Origin: Muribaculaceae bacterium
Lineage (GTDB): Bacteria > Bacteroidota > Bacteroidia > Bacteroidales > Muribaculaceae
Reading direction: 5' to 3'
DNA: 64,000 bases
Assembly (NCBI GenBank): GCA_009775365.1
Contig: VSPM01000002.1
Coordinates: 1 to 64,000, forward strand
Position 1 is the first letter of the stretch. Each line of letters begins with the position of its first letter. The translations under genes and the position numbers were made by a program. Below, one piece after another: positions 35,707 to 43,707 of this stretch. The notes beneath the pieces were generated by a model. That model worked only from the letters and a program-made list of their open reading frames with translations, was not told where the DNA came from and ran no database searches.

Positions 35707-38700
35707 TTAGAAAGTTGCTTGTAAACCTACTGTGAACGAACGTACCGTAGGATAATTGTCACGCCATTCTATGCCGGAAGAGATCGGGTCAGCGTTCTGC
35801 AATTCGGGGTCAAGACCCTTATAGCCTGTGATGGTGAAAAGGTTCTCGGCTGAGAAGTATATTCTAAGACCCTCGATCCATTTGTTAGACTTGAACGGAA
35901 CGTTATATCCGAGCGTGAGGTTGGTGAGCTTGAGGAAGTCGCCGTTCTCAAGATAATAGCTCACGAAAGTCTGCTTCTGGTTGCCGGCAAGCGTGCGGTC
36001 GCCGTAAGGAGCCTCAAGCACTGACTGAAGACGGTTGTAGTTCACTGAGTTATTCTCATAGTAAGCGCGTGCCTCGTTGAGAATCTTGAAACCGAACTGG
36101 CCGGTGAACTGCATTGAGAGGTCGAAATCTTTGTAGCGGAATGTGTTGCTCCATCCGAGATAGAACTTAGGAAGACTGTTGCCGAGGTCCTGTTTCCAGT
36201 TAGAATCAGGGAGCATGTCGTCTTTAAGTTCAACTACCTCGCCTGTGGTTGGATGCTCAACGAGCCAGAGGCCGTTTTCGCTCACGCCAACCGACTTGAT
36301 GCCGAAGTAGCGGTCTACCGCTTTGCCCACTTCCAGACGGTGGGTAGGCTGCGATATTGGCTCGCCAAGACCTGCCACCTCATGCTCGTTGGCTGTCTCG
36401 TAAAGGTCGTTTGAAAGAGAGAGCAGCTTGTTGGAATTGTGTGAGAGTGTAACTGTGGTGTTCCATTCAAAATCCTTGGTCTGCACAGGTATACCCTTCA
36501 ACATAAGCTCAATACCGGTGTTGCGCATCTTACCCACGTTTGCCGTTGTCATAGGATAGCGGTTCGGCGGAACAGGCACGTCATAATCCCAGAGCATGTC
36601 TTTGGTTTCCTTGTTGTAGAAGTCGAAGCTACCGCCGAATCTTCCGTTAAACATCTCCCAGTCAAGACCTACGTTCACCTCGCTGGAGGTCTCCCACTTG
36701 AGGTCAGGGTTCGGGTTAGATGCAATCTGCATACCCTGCACCCATTTGCCGTTGTTATAGAAATAGTAGTCACTCCAGTCATCACCGCCGAAGTTATATC
36801 TCACGAGCGAGAGGTAAGAATAGTTCGGGATCACACCTGTCACACCGTAGCCGGCACGAAGTTTGAACACGTTCCACCATTCACCCACGGGGAGTCCGCC
36901 CCAGAATTCCTCATTCATGATGTTCCAGCCCGCAGACACTGAGGGGAAGTTACCCCACTTGTGGTTGGCGCCGAATTTTGAAGAACCCTCCCTACGGATT
37001 GAAACGAGCACATTGTAGCGGTTGTCGAAACCATAGCTGATACGTCCGAAGAAACCGATAAGAGTGTTGTCGTCCTTATAGCTGCTCATCGAGGCTTTGC
37101 CGTCTTTCAGAAGCTGGCCGATGCCGATATTGTTCCATTTGAAGGTATCGTTGTTGAAATCGGCGTTATATGCGCTGAAACCTTCGTTTGTGGTTTTCTC
37201 CCAGCTGTAGCCCACGAGAGCATCGAAGCGGTGCTTCTCAGCAAATGTGGTTCTATAGTTAGAAGTAACTTCCAAGAGGTCTGTCTTTGAATAATCGTAT
37301 CTGTGGGTGGCATCGCCTGCCTTTCCGTCGCCGCCGGCGCTCACGCGGTGAGAGTGATGCTCGGAAGAATTGAAGAATGCGCCGTGAGTGTTACTGCGCC
37401 TTGTGGAGAGCAACAGTTTTGTCTGCCATCCTTTGATCGGCTCGAAAGTGATGTCGCCGTTCATGCGGCTCCATTCGCTCTTGTTGTCACCGTCGCGCTG
37501 ATAAATAAGGCCAACCGGGTTATAATAGTAGGTAATGCCCGGGTTCTCATAAGGGAGACCGTCTTCACCATATATAGGCTCGGTCGGGTTACGCATGATT
37601 GCCTGGCGATAGATCTGGCCATTGGCAGCGTCAAGGCCGTTGTCTTTGTGATAAGCCTTCAGCAAACCGAGATGCAGCTTGACCATATCGTTGAGGAACC
37701 AGTGAGACACATCGAAGTTCATCTTCATCTCCTCGCTGAAAGAGGTGTTGATCACACCGTCAGCCTTGCGATATGAGAAGTTGCCTGAATAAGTGGTCTT
37801 TGAACTGCCTCCGCTGATCTGCACGTCATGATTGTGGGTGAACGCTGTCCTTGTGATAGCGTCGAGCCAGTCTGTTTCATAACCTCTGTCGGAGAAGTTG
37901 GTAAGACCCTGGCGAATCTGCTCGGCAGTCATGAATTTATGCTTCTTGGCGAGGTTTTCCCATGAAGCATAGCCTGAATATGTCACATTAGTCTTGGAAT
38001 CTTTCATTCCCGACTTTGTTGTGATAAGGATCACACCGTTAGCACCGCGTGTGCCGTAGATGGCGGCTGCGGATGCGTCTTTCAGCACATCGATAGATGC
38101 GATATTCTCTGGGGCAACAGTTCCGAGGCCACCCTCCACGCCGTCGATCAAGACAAGAGGAGTGTTGCTGCCTTGGAGAGAGATCACACCGCGGAGACGG
38201 ATTGTTGACTCTGCGTTAGGGTCGCCTGAGCCTTTAGAGATTGTAAGGCCGGCCACTTTACCCTTCACGAGTTCTGAAGCATCGCCGATGGCGCCCACTG
38301 TGAAGTCTTCTGCCTTCACCGATGCCACAGCCGAAGTCACGTCGCCCTTCTTCTGAGTGCCGTAGCCGATCACGACTACGTCGTCAAGCACCTGGGAATC
38401 TGCGGTAAGCACGATGTTGCCGAGGCTGAATTTCCCGGACTGCACTTTCATTACAAGGGTCTGATAGCCCACATAAGAAATTTGCAGTTCCTGGCCTGCT
38501 GTGACTTTCAGAGAGAAATGGCCATCGATATCGGTAGCTGTGCCGGTAGATGTACCTTTCACAAGGACAGTGGCGCCGATAAGAGACTCCCCTTCCGAAT
38601 CCACAACTGTGCCGGTAACTGTTCCCGTCTCAGCGGGAGCCACCGCCTGCATTGGTTCCGCATAAGCCGCCGGGATGCCATAGGCCCCGGTGAGGCATGC

Positions 38701-38760
38701 GAACGCAGCAATCTTCAGCATGTTTTTGCCGAATGTTGGTGAGATTGTTCGCGGTTTCAT
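35707..38760 (-). CDS. SusC/RagA-family TonB-dependent outer-membrane transporter
   Basis: The 1017-residue protein has a signal peptide, a CarboxypepD_reg-like domain (about 45-125: GTVTGTVVDSEGESLIGATVLVKGT), a TonB plug (about 130-245, with RGANGVILITTKSG) and a long beta-barrel ending in Phe (VRSFTVGLQATF). It imports oligosaccharides released at the surface, powered by TonB. A 9-bp repeat array, not a recognisable promoter, lies directly upstream. It is therefore probably read from the GH127 promoter at 41345-41352. Confidence 0.97.
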   Translation of the reverse strand: MKPRTISPTFGKNMLKIAAFACLTGAYGIPAAYAEPMQAVAPAETGTVTGTVVDSEGESLIGATVLVKGTSTGTATDIDGHFSLKVTAGQELQISYVGYQTLVMKVQSGKFSLGNIVLTADSQVLDDVVVIGYGTQKKGDVTSAVASVKAEDFTVGAIGDASELVKGKVAGLTISKGSGDPNAESTIRLRGVISLQGSNTPLVLIDGVEGGLGTVAPENIASIDVLKDASAAAIYGTRGANGVILITTKSGMKDSKTNVTYSGYASWENLAKKHKFMTAEQIRQGLTNFSDRGYETDWLDAITRTAFTHNHDVQISGGSSKTTYSGNFSYRKADGVINTSFSEEMKMNFDVSHWFLNDMVKLHLGLLKAYHKDNGLDAANGQIYRQAIMRNPTEPIYGEDGLPYENPGITYYYNPVGLIYQRDGDNKSEWSRMNGDITFEPIKGWQTKLLLSTRRSNTHGAFFNSSEHHSHRVSAGGDGKAGDATHRYDYSKTDLLEVTSNYRTTFAEKHRFDALVGYSWEKTTNEGFSAYNADFNNDTFKWNNIGIGQLLKDGKASMSSYKDDNTLIGFFGRISYGFDNRYNVLVSIRREGSSKFGANHKWGNFPSVSAGWNIMNEEFWGGLPVGEWWNVFKLRAGYGVTGVIPNYSYLSLVRYNFGGDDWSDYYFYNNGKWVQGMQIASNPNPDLKWETSSEVNVGLDWEMFNGRFGGSFDFYNKETKDMLWDYDVPVPPNRYPMTTANVGKMRNTGIELMLKGIPVQTKDFEWNTTVTLSHNSNKLLSLSNDLYETANEHEVAGLGEPISQPTHRLEVGKAVDRYFGIKSVGVSENGLWLVEHPTTGEVVELKDDMLPDSNWKQDLGNSLPKFYLGWSNTFRYKDFDLSMQFTGQFGFKILNEARAYYENNSVNYNRLQSVLEAPYGDRTLAGNQKQTFVSYYLENGDFLKLTNLTLGYNVPFKSNKWIEGLRIYFSAENLFTITGYKGLDPELQNADPISSGIEWRDNYPTVRSFTVGLQATF

Positions 38761-38813
38761 AAAGATGTTAAGGTTGGTTTATAAAATTGTTTTATTGTTT
38801 TATTGATGGGGGT

Positions 38814-38867
38814 AAGGTCTTTAGGGTCCTTAAAGACTTTAAAGACCCTAAAGACCTTAAAGATTAA
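38814..38867. repeat. 9-bp tandem array 1 (six units), between GH127 and SusC
   Basis: Six consecutive 9-bp units (AAGGTCTTT to AAAGATTAA, most close to AAAGACCTT) run without gaps from 38814 to 38867 and cover the GH127 stop codon. Outer units pair as a 16-bp stem (38813-38828 with 38844-38859), so the RNA would fold as a hairpin. Similar arrays occur at 55743 and 61449. Confidence 0.8.
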
Positions 38868-41317
38868 TTGACTTTCCACTCGATCACGCCTCCGCTCTTG
38901 CCCTCGCGAAGTTTGGCGGAAACCTTGAGGTCGGTGGTGGTCACCGGCTCGAACTCAACGTGGTTGTATTTGTCCTTCTCCACTCCGTATGCACCCTTGG
39001 CGGCCACAGGCGCCCAGCGGTTGTCGGCTGTGCGATAAAGGAGCTCCCAGCTTTCGGGGGTTTCATAATCACCGTCGTAGTGCTCGAATGCCAGCCAATA
39101 GATGTCGACACTGCTCACCTCTTTGGGAGAGTCGAAGCGGTAGCACACATTCTCTGTGGTGCCTTCGCGAAGCCACCAGTAATGGTAAGGCTTGGATGTG
39201 TCGGCGCTCGATTTCGGCTCCCACTGGTCGTTGTAGCCCCAGGCCCAGTTGAGGTTGGAGGTGGCGGCGGGAGCATCGGAGGTCAGTTCAGTGGGCTCGC
39301 TATACATCTGAGCTGCGCTTGCAAGAGTCGGAGCCGGCTTGGCCACTGCAACTTCCGCACTCTCCGGAATCCACACTGCCATCTGGTCTGCGCCACGGTT
39401 GTTCCATGTGCAATAAGGGATTGCCTTGAGCTCCACATCTTTCTGAGAGCCGTCGGCAAGCACTTTCTTGCCTGTAGTCGAGAGTGTCATGATGCCGTTG
39501 AGCATTTCAGGCTCATATTTTTCGGCGAACTTTGCATCGGCGGGGAGATACTTGTCGAAAACGAGGCTGTCGGCCTGATCCTGTCCTTCGAGGCAGAACA
39601 TCACCGGCCCGCGCTGAATTGCAAGCTTCCCTTTGTCGTCGGCCACATTGTCGTTGGCTCTGACTCTTTTAACATCCATCGGAAGAGTGAGCTCCACTTT
39701 GTCGCCCTTCTTCCACTGGCGCTTCACAGTGGCATAGCCGTTGCCGGTCATAACATCGGCTTTCTTGCCGTTCACTTTCACCTCATAGCCTGCAGAGGGA
39801 GAGGTGGTGAAACTGTAGAGATCGGTGGGGACAGGGGCATCCTGCGACCATCCGGGGATGCGGAGACGGAGCGCGAACTCACCCTCTTTCTCGGGGTCGA
39901 CAGTCATGGTCACATTGCCGTTCCAGGGATATTCTGTAGTCTGACGGAGCTTGATATTGTTGTTGTCGGTGTCAATATCGGCTGAAGACTGAATGTAGAG
40001 GTTCACAAGCACGTCATCGCCTTGTGTGGCATACATATACTGAGGCACACTCGCCATGAAGCGGGTCACGTTGCCGGGGCAGCAGGCGCATCCGAACCAA
40101 GGCTGGCGCTCATGCTGTCCCATTGATTCGAGCGGATTGTCGTAGAAGAACTTGTCGCCTGAGAGAGACACTCCCGAAGGCACACCGTTATATAAGGCAC
40201 GCTCATATACGTCGGCATACTTGGCATCGCCTGTGGCGAGGAACATGCGATAGTTCCAATACACATTCGAGATCGCCGCGCAGGTCTCGCAATAGGCTGT
40301 GTGGTTGTTAAGCTCATAGTTGGGGCCGAAACCTTCACCCTGCGCACGGCTTCCTATGCCGCCGGTGATATAAAGTTTTTTCGACACCATGTTGTCCCAG
40401 ATTCTGGTTATGGCGTTGAAATATGCGCTGTCTTTCGTGAGCGCGGCCACATCGGCCACACCAGAATAAAGATAGCCGGCACGCACTGCATGGCCCACAA
40501 TCTCCTCCTGGTCGAGGATAGGCATATGATCCTGGGAATAGGGGCTCGGCTTGCGTCCGTTGGAGAGGCGCCCTGTCTCCTCTACAAAATATTTTGCCTG
40601 GTTGAGATATTTCTCGTCGCCCGTCACCTTATATAGCTTGGCAAGCGCCATCTCCACGATAGGATGCCCGGAGGGGTACTGTATCTGGCCTTCGCCATAG
40701 CCGAACGTCTTGCACACAAGGTCGGCGTTCTTGACAGCCACATCGAGAAGAGACTTCTTCCCTGTGGCGAGATAGTGGGCCACGGCAGCCTCATAAAGGT
40801 GGCCGCAGTTGTAGAGCTCATGGCTGTTGATTTTTTCCCAGCGGTGAGTGCCCCACCATCCAGAAAGGCGCTCGCACTTGTTGGTGACACAAGTGGTGAG
40901 ATAGCCGTCAGGCTCCTGGGCAGCAGCAATGAGATTGATCACACTGTCGAGATAGTTGTCGAGCTTGGGGTCATACTCCACGGCGAGAGAATAAGAGGCG
41001 CCCTCGATAATCTTATAAGGGTCGGTGTCGTCGAACGAAAAATCACCCTTGTGCTCGCCTTTCATCAATCCGCCGGCAATGGCAAAATTGTCAAAGCGCC
41101 CGTTTTTTTCACATTCTTTGAATGCTGACGGGATGGAGACTTTTCTGTTTGTTTCTATGCGGGGAGCCCAGAAACTGTCGTCGATATGAACCTTGGTAAA
41201 CGCCACTTCCTTCACCGGAGCGTCGGGGGCTTCATAGGCTTCCGCGCCCGTGCATGCGGAGAAACCGAGTGCCGCACCGCAGCATGGCAGGAGTAATGTA
41301 AGAAGGTTTTGTTTCAT
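38864..41317 (-). CDS. GH127 beta-L-arabinofuranosidase, exported
   Basis: The 817-residue protein has a signal/lipoprotein N-terminus (GFSAC, Cys21) and a GH127 (formerly DUF1680) catalytic domain (about 35-640). It keeps the set known from HypBA1: Glu344 and Cys346 in YCETC, and Cys412-Cys413 in CACCPGN. These hold zinc, and one of the paired Cys is the nucleophile (family knowledge). A C-terminal beta-domain (about 690-817, with SSVDIYWLAFEHYDGDYETPESW) follows. It removes beta-L-arabinofuranose, as on hydroxyproline-linked arabino-oligosaccharides. It heads the minus-strand locus and is a paralogue of 46158-48566. Confidence 0.92.
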   Translation of the reverse strand: MKQNLLTLLLPCCGAALGFSACTGAEAYEAPDAPVKEVAFTKVHIDDSFWAPRIETNRKVSIPSAFKECEKNGRFDNFAIAGGLMKGEHKGDFSFDDTDPYKIIEGASYSLAVEYDPKLDNYLDSVINLIAAAQEPDGYLTTCVTNKCERLSGWWGTHRWEKINSHELYNCGHLYEAAVAHYLATGKKSLLDVAVKNADLVCKTFGYGEGQIQYPSGHPIVEMALAKLYKVTGDEKYLNQAKYFVEETGRLSNGRKPSPYSQDHMPILDQEEIVGHAVRAGYLYSGVADVAALTKDSAYFNAITRIWDNMVSKKLYITGGIGSRAQGEGFGPNYELNNHTAYCETCAAISNVYWNYRMFLATGDAKYADVYERALYNGVPSGVSLSGDKFFYDNPLESMGQHERQPWFGCACCPGNVTRFMASVPQYMYATQGDDVLVNLYIQSSADIDTDNNNIKLRQTTEYPWNGNVTMTVDPEKEGEFALRLRIPGWSQDAPVPTDLYSFTTSPSAGYEVKVNGKKADVMTGNGYATVKRQWKKGDKVELTLPMDVKRVRANDNVADDKGKLAIQRGPVMFCLEGQDQADSLVFDKYLPADAKFAEKYEPEMLNGIMTLSTTGKKVLADGSQKDVELKAIPYCTWNNRGADQMAVWIPESAEVAVAKPAPTLASAAQMYSEPTELTSDAPAATSNLNWAWGYNDQWEPKSSADTSKPYHYWWLREGTTENVCYRFDSPKEVSSVDIYWLAFEHYDGDYETPESWELLYRTADNRWAPVAAKGAYGVEKDKYNHVEFEPVTTTDLKVSAKLREGKSGGVIEWKVN

Positions 41318-41344
41318 GATAGGTTAACGTTAAAATATATGGTG

Positions 41345-41352
41345 CAAAGTTA
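41345..41352 (-). promoter_or_regulatory. -7 box for the GH127-SusCD minus-strand operon
   Basis: The minus strand reads TAACTTTG, a perfect -7 box, 28-35 bp before the GH127 start codon. The nearest -33-like TTG is 24 bp away, longer than usual, which suggests dependence on an activator such as the HTCS. Confidence 0.5.
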
Positions 41353-41419
41353 ACATTCATATATTTTAGGCGATAACAATAGCGTCCAATATAATGATAA
41401 AATTGTCCAAAAACGGTGA

Positions 41420-41443
41420 AAAATCGTAGAATTGTACGATTTT
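41420..41443. promoter_or_regulatory. Candidate operator in the divergent GH127/GH97 region
   Basis: AAAATCGTA (41420-41428) and TACGATTTT (41435-41443) form a perfect 24-bp inverted repeat with a 6-nt spacer. It lies between the divergent -7 boxes, 4 bp upstream of TACCTTTG, which makes it a good candidate activator site for both arms of the locus. Confidence 0.5.
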
Positions 41444-41447
41444 AGCA

Positions 41448-41497
41448 TACCTTTGTACGTATTTATAACTGAATTCCCAATCTTTCTCTTAACTTTG
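41448..41497 (+). promoter_or_regulatory. Two possible -7 boxes for the GH97-GH43-GH127 operon
   Basis: TACCTTTG (41448-41455) and TAACTTTG (41490-41497) both match TAnnTTTG exactly. Neither has a clear -33 element at 19-21 bp, again fitting an activator-dependent promoter. The second would leave a leader of about 125 nt to the ATG at 41629. Confidence 0.45.
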
Positions 41498-41628
41498 CAA
41501 CGTGAACGATAATCCACCGTTCATGACAAATTTTCACATTATTTAAGGCGACGTTTTTTCATGAGAAGATGTCTGCATGGAATTGTCGCCACTCACTTTT
41601 ACTACATCTAACGTTAACCTTGACATTC

Positions 41629-43623
41629 ATGAAAAGATTATGTTCACTCAGCGCCGGATTTGCTGTGGCGGCATGCTCCTTCATATTTCCGGCTAATGCC
41701 AAAGTGGCAACTGCAGTGTCGCCCTCAGGACTTGTCGGAATCTCTGTGGAAGACTCCGGCAAAGAGAATATGCTATTTTCTGTCACATATGACGGACGTC
41801 CTGTTCTTGAGAAGTCGCAAATAGGAATGAGCGTGTCAGGGAAATCTTCACAGCAGGAAATCAAGAAATCCTCACTAAAGAAAAATATAAAAGAGTCGAT
41901 CACCGCCCCTTTTCATCACACGCCACGGTATGACACGGAATACAACGAACTCACACTCTCGCTCAACGACGGGATGAAACTTGTGTTCCGCATATTCAAC
42001 GACGGCGTGGCCTACCGCTTCTCATCTTCCGACAAAAAAGGGGGAACCATCGACGGCGAGACAGCCGACTACAGACTGGCCGGCAACCCTACCCTTTATC
42101 TCGCCCATTCCACAAACCCCGACAACCCGGAGGCAATGGCATTCCAGAATTTCTATGCCGTGACTCCCGCATCGTCGGCCTCTCCCCTTCTCTCATTCCT
42201 GCCGGCAACAGCCGACTTCGGGCAGGGACTGAAAATGACATTTCTCGAAAGCGACCTTGAGGCTTACCCGGGGATGTTCCTCTCAGCGGATTCAACGTCC
42301 AACACTTTAAAAGGTGTGTTTGCAAAATATCCTGCCTCCACCGATTTCTACCCCTGGAGGAAACAGCAGTATGTGACATCGCGCGAGAATTACATTGCCA
42401 AGACTTCCGGCGCGCGCAACTTCCCTTGGCGCGTTTTCGCAATCACTACCGACGACAGGGAAATGCCGGTCAACAACCTGGTCTACACCCTCGCCTCTGA
42501 ATCGAAAGTGGCCGACACATCCTGGATAAAGCCGGGGAAATCGGCCTGGGAATGGTGGAATGACTGGGGACTTCGCAATGTGCCTTTCAAAGCCGGAATC
42601 AACAACGACACATATAAGTATTTCATTGATTTCGCTGCCGACAACGGCATTGAATATGTGGTGCTCGACGAGGGTTGGTATGACCCGAAAAGCGGAGACA
42701 TGCTCACCACTGTGCCTGAAATAGACTTTCCGATGCTCACAAAATATGCAGAATCGAAGGGCGTAGGGTTATGGCTATGGACAGTTTTCAATGTGCTCGA
42801 CTCACAACTTGAAGAGGCATGTAAAAAATATAGCGACTTGGGCATCAAGGGATTCAAGGTTGACTTCCTCGACCGCGACGACCAGGACGCCGTGGAGATG
42901 ACCTACAGAATTGCCGATGCAACAGCGCGTCATAAACTCATGCTCGACCTTCATGGCTTCTACAAGCCCACCGGCCTTAACCGCACATATCCGAATGTGG
43001 TGAACTATGAGAGCGTCTTTGGAATGGAGGAGATGAAATGGAGCGATCCTTCGGTTGACATGCCCGAATATGATGTCACGTTCCCGTTTATACGCATGAT
43101 GTGCGGCCCGGTGGATTTCACCCCCGGAGCCATGCGCAACGCCTCAAAGGCAGACTGGAAAGCCGTGTATTATAACCCTGTGAGCCAGGGCACACGCTGC
43201 CATCAGATTGCCAACTATATTGTGCAGGACTCACCTTTCACAATGCTGGCCGACTCTCCATCAAACTATATCGAGAATCAGGAATGCACGGATTTCATCA
43301 CATCCATACCGACTGTGTTCGACTCCACTCGGGTGATAGACGGAAAATTGGGTGAATATATAGTGACTTTAAGGAAAAAAGGTAATAATTGGTTCATCGG
43401 GGGGCAGACTGACTGGAATCCCCGCGATTATGAGCTCGATTTCTCATTCCTTCCGTCTTCTCAAAATTTCAAGGTTACACTGATTAAGGACGGAATCAAT
43501 GCGGAAAAGCAGGCGCAAGACTACACTGTGGAGGTATTTTCGGTTAATTCCGGCAACCGCAAGCTCATCCACATGGCGCCGGGCGGAGGCTTCGCGCTCA
43601 GAATTGCCCCCCTCTCTCTTTGA
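41629..43623 (+). CDS. GH97 glycosidase, retaining type
   Basis: I place the start at 41629 because MKRLCSLSAGFAVAACSFIFPANA is a proper signal peptide; upstream in-frame codons are unlikely to be coding. The mature protein has the GH97 N-terminal beta-sandwich, the (beta/alpha)8 barrel and a C-terminal domain. Asp412 in GFKVDFLDRDDQ takes the place of the nucleophile of retaining GH97 enzymes, and Glu461 in NYESVFG is the probable acid/base. Retaining GH97 members are alpha-galactosidases or beta-L-arabinopyranosidases, unlike the inverting SusB alpha-glucosidase. Beside GH127 genes, an arabinopyranosidase is the more attractive reading (inference). Confidence 0.88.
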   Translation: MKRLCSLSAGFAVAACSFIFPANAKVATAVSPSGLVGISVEDSGKENMLFSVTYDGRPVLEKSQIGMSVSGKSSQQEIKKSSLKKNIKESITAPFHHTPRYDTEYNELTLSLNDGMKLVFRIFNDGVAYRFSSSDKKGGTIDGETADYRLAGNPTLYLAHSTNPDNPEAMAFQNFYAVTPASSASPLLSFLPATADFGQGLKMTFLESDLEAYPGMFLSADSTSNTLKGVFAKYPASTDFYPWRKQQYVTSRENYIAKTSGARNFPWRVFAITTDDREMPVNNLVYTLASESKVADTSWIKPGKSAWEWWNDWGLRNVPFKAGINNDTYKYFIDFAADNGIEYVVLDEGWYDPKSGDMLTTVPEIDFPMLTKYAESKGVGLWLWTVFNVLDSQLEEACKKYSDLGIKGFKVDFLDRDDQDAVEMTYRIADATARHKLMLDLHGFYKPTGLNRTYPNVVNYESVFGMEEMKWSDPSVDMPEYDVTFPFIRMMCGPVDFTPGAMRNASKADWKAVYYNPVSQGTRCHQIANYIVQDSPFTMLADSPSNYIENQECTDFITSIPTVFDSTRVIDGKLGEYIVTLRKKGNNWFIGGQTDWNPRDYELDFSFLPSSQNFKVTLIKDGINAEKQAQDYTVEVFSVNSGNRKLIHMAPGGGFALRIAPLSL

Positions 43624-43632
43624 CAATGCTAA

Positions 43633-43673
43633 ATACACAGTGCATGATGCTCAATTCATCATGCACTGTGTAT
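43633..43673 (+). terminator. Perfect 17-bp hairpin between GH97 and GH43
   Basis: Arms 43633-43649 and 43657-43673 pair completely around CTCAATT. No T run follows and the next gene starts 34 bp later, so it may cause only partial termination. Confidence 0.55.
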
Positions 43674-43707
43674 CACGCATTATTCACTGAATAAATAATT
43701 TGCTGAT

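Noticed and set aside
38814..38867. CRISPR-like array
   Set aside because: The units are 9 bp, adjacent, without spacers and imperfect; no cas genes are nearby.
41569..41629. Longer GH97 start
   Set aside because: The downstream ATG begins a standard signal peptide, whereas the extra 20 residues would bury it.
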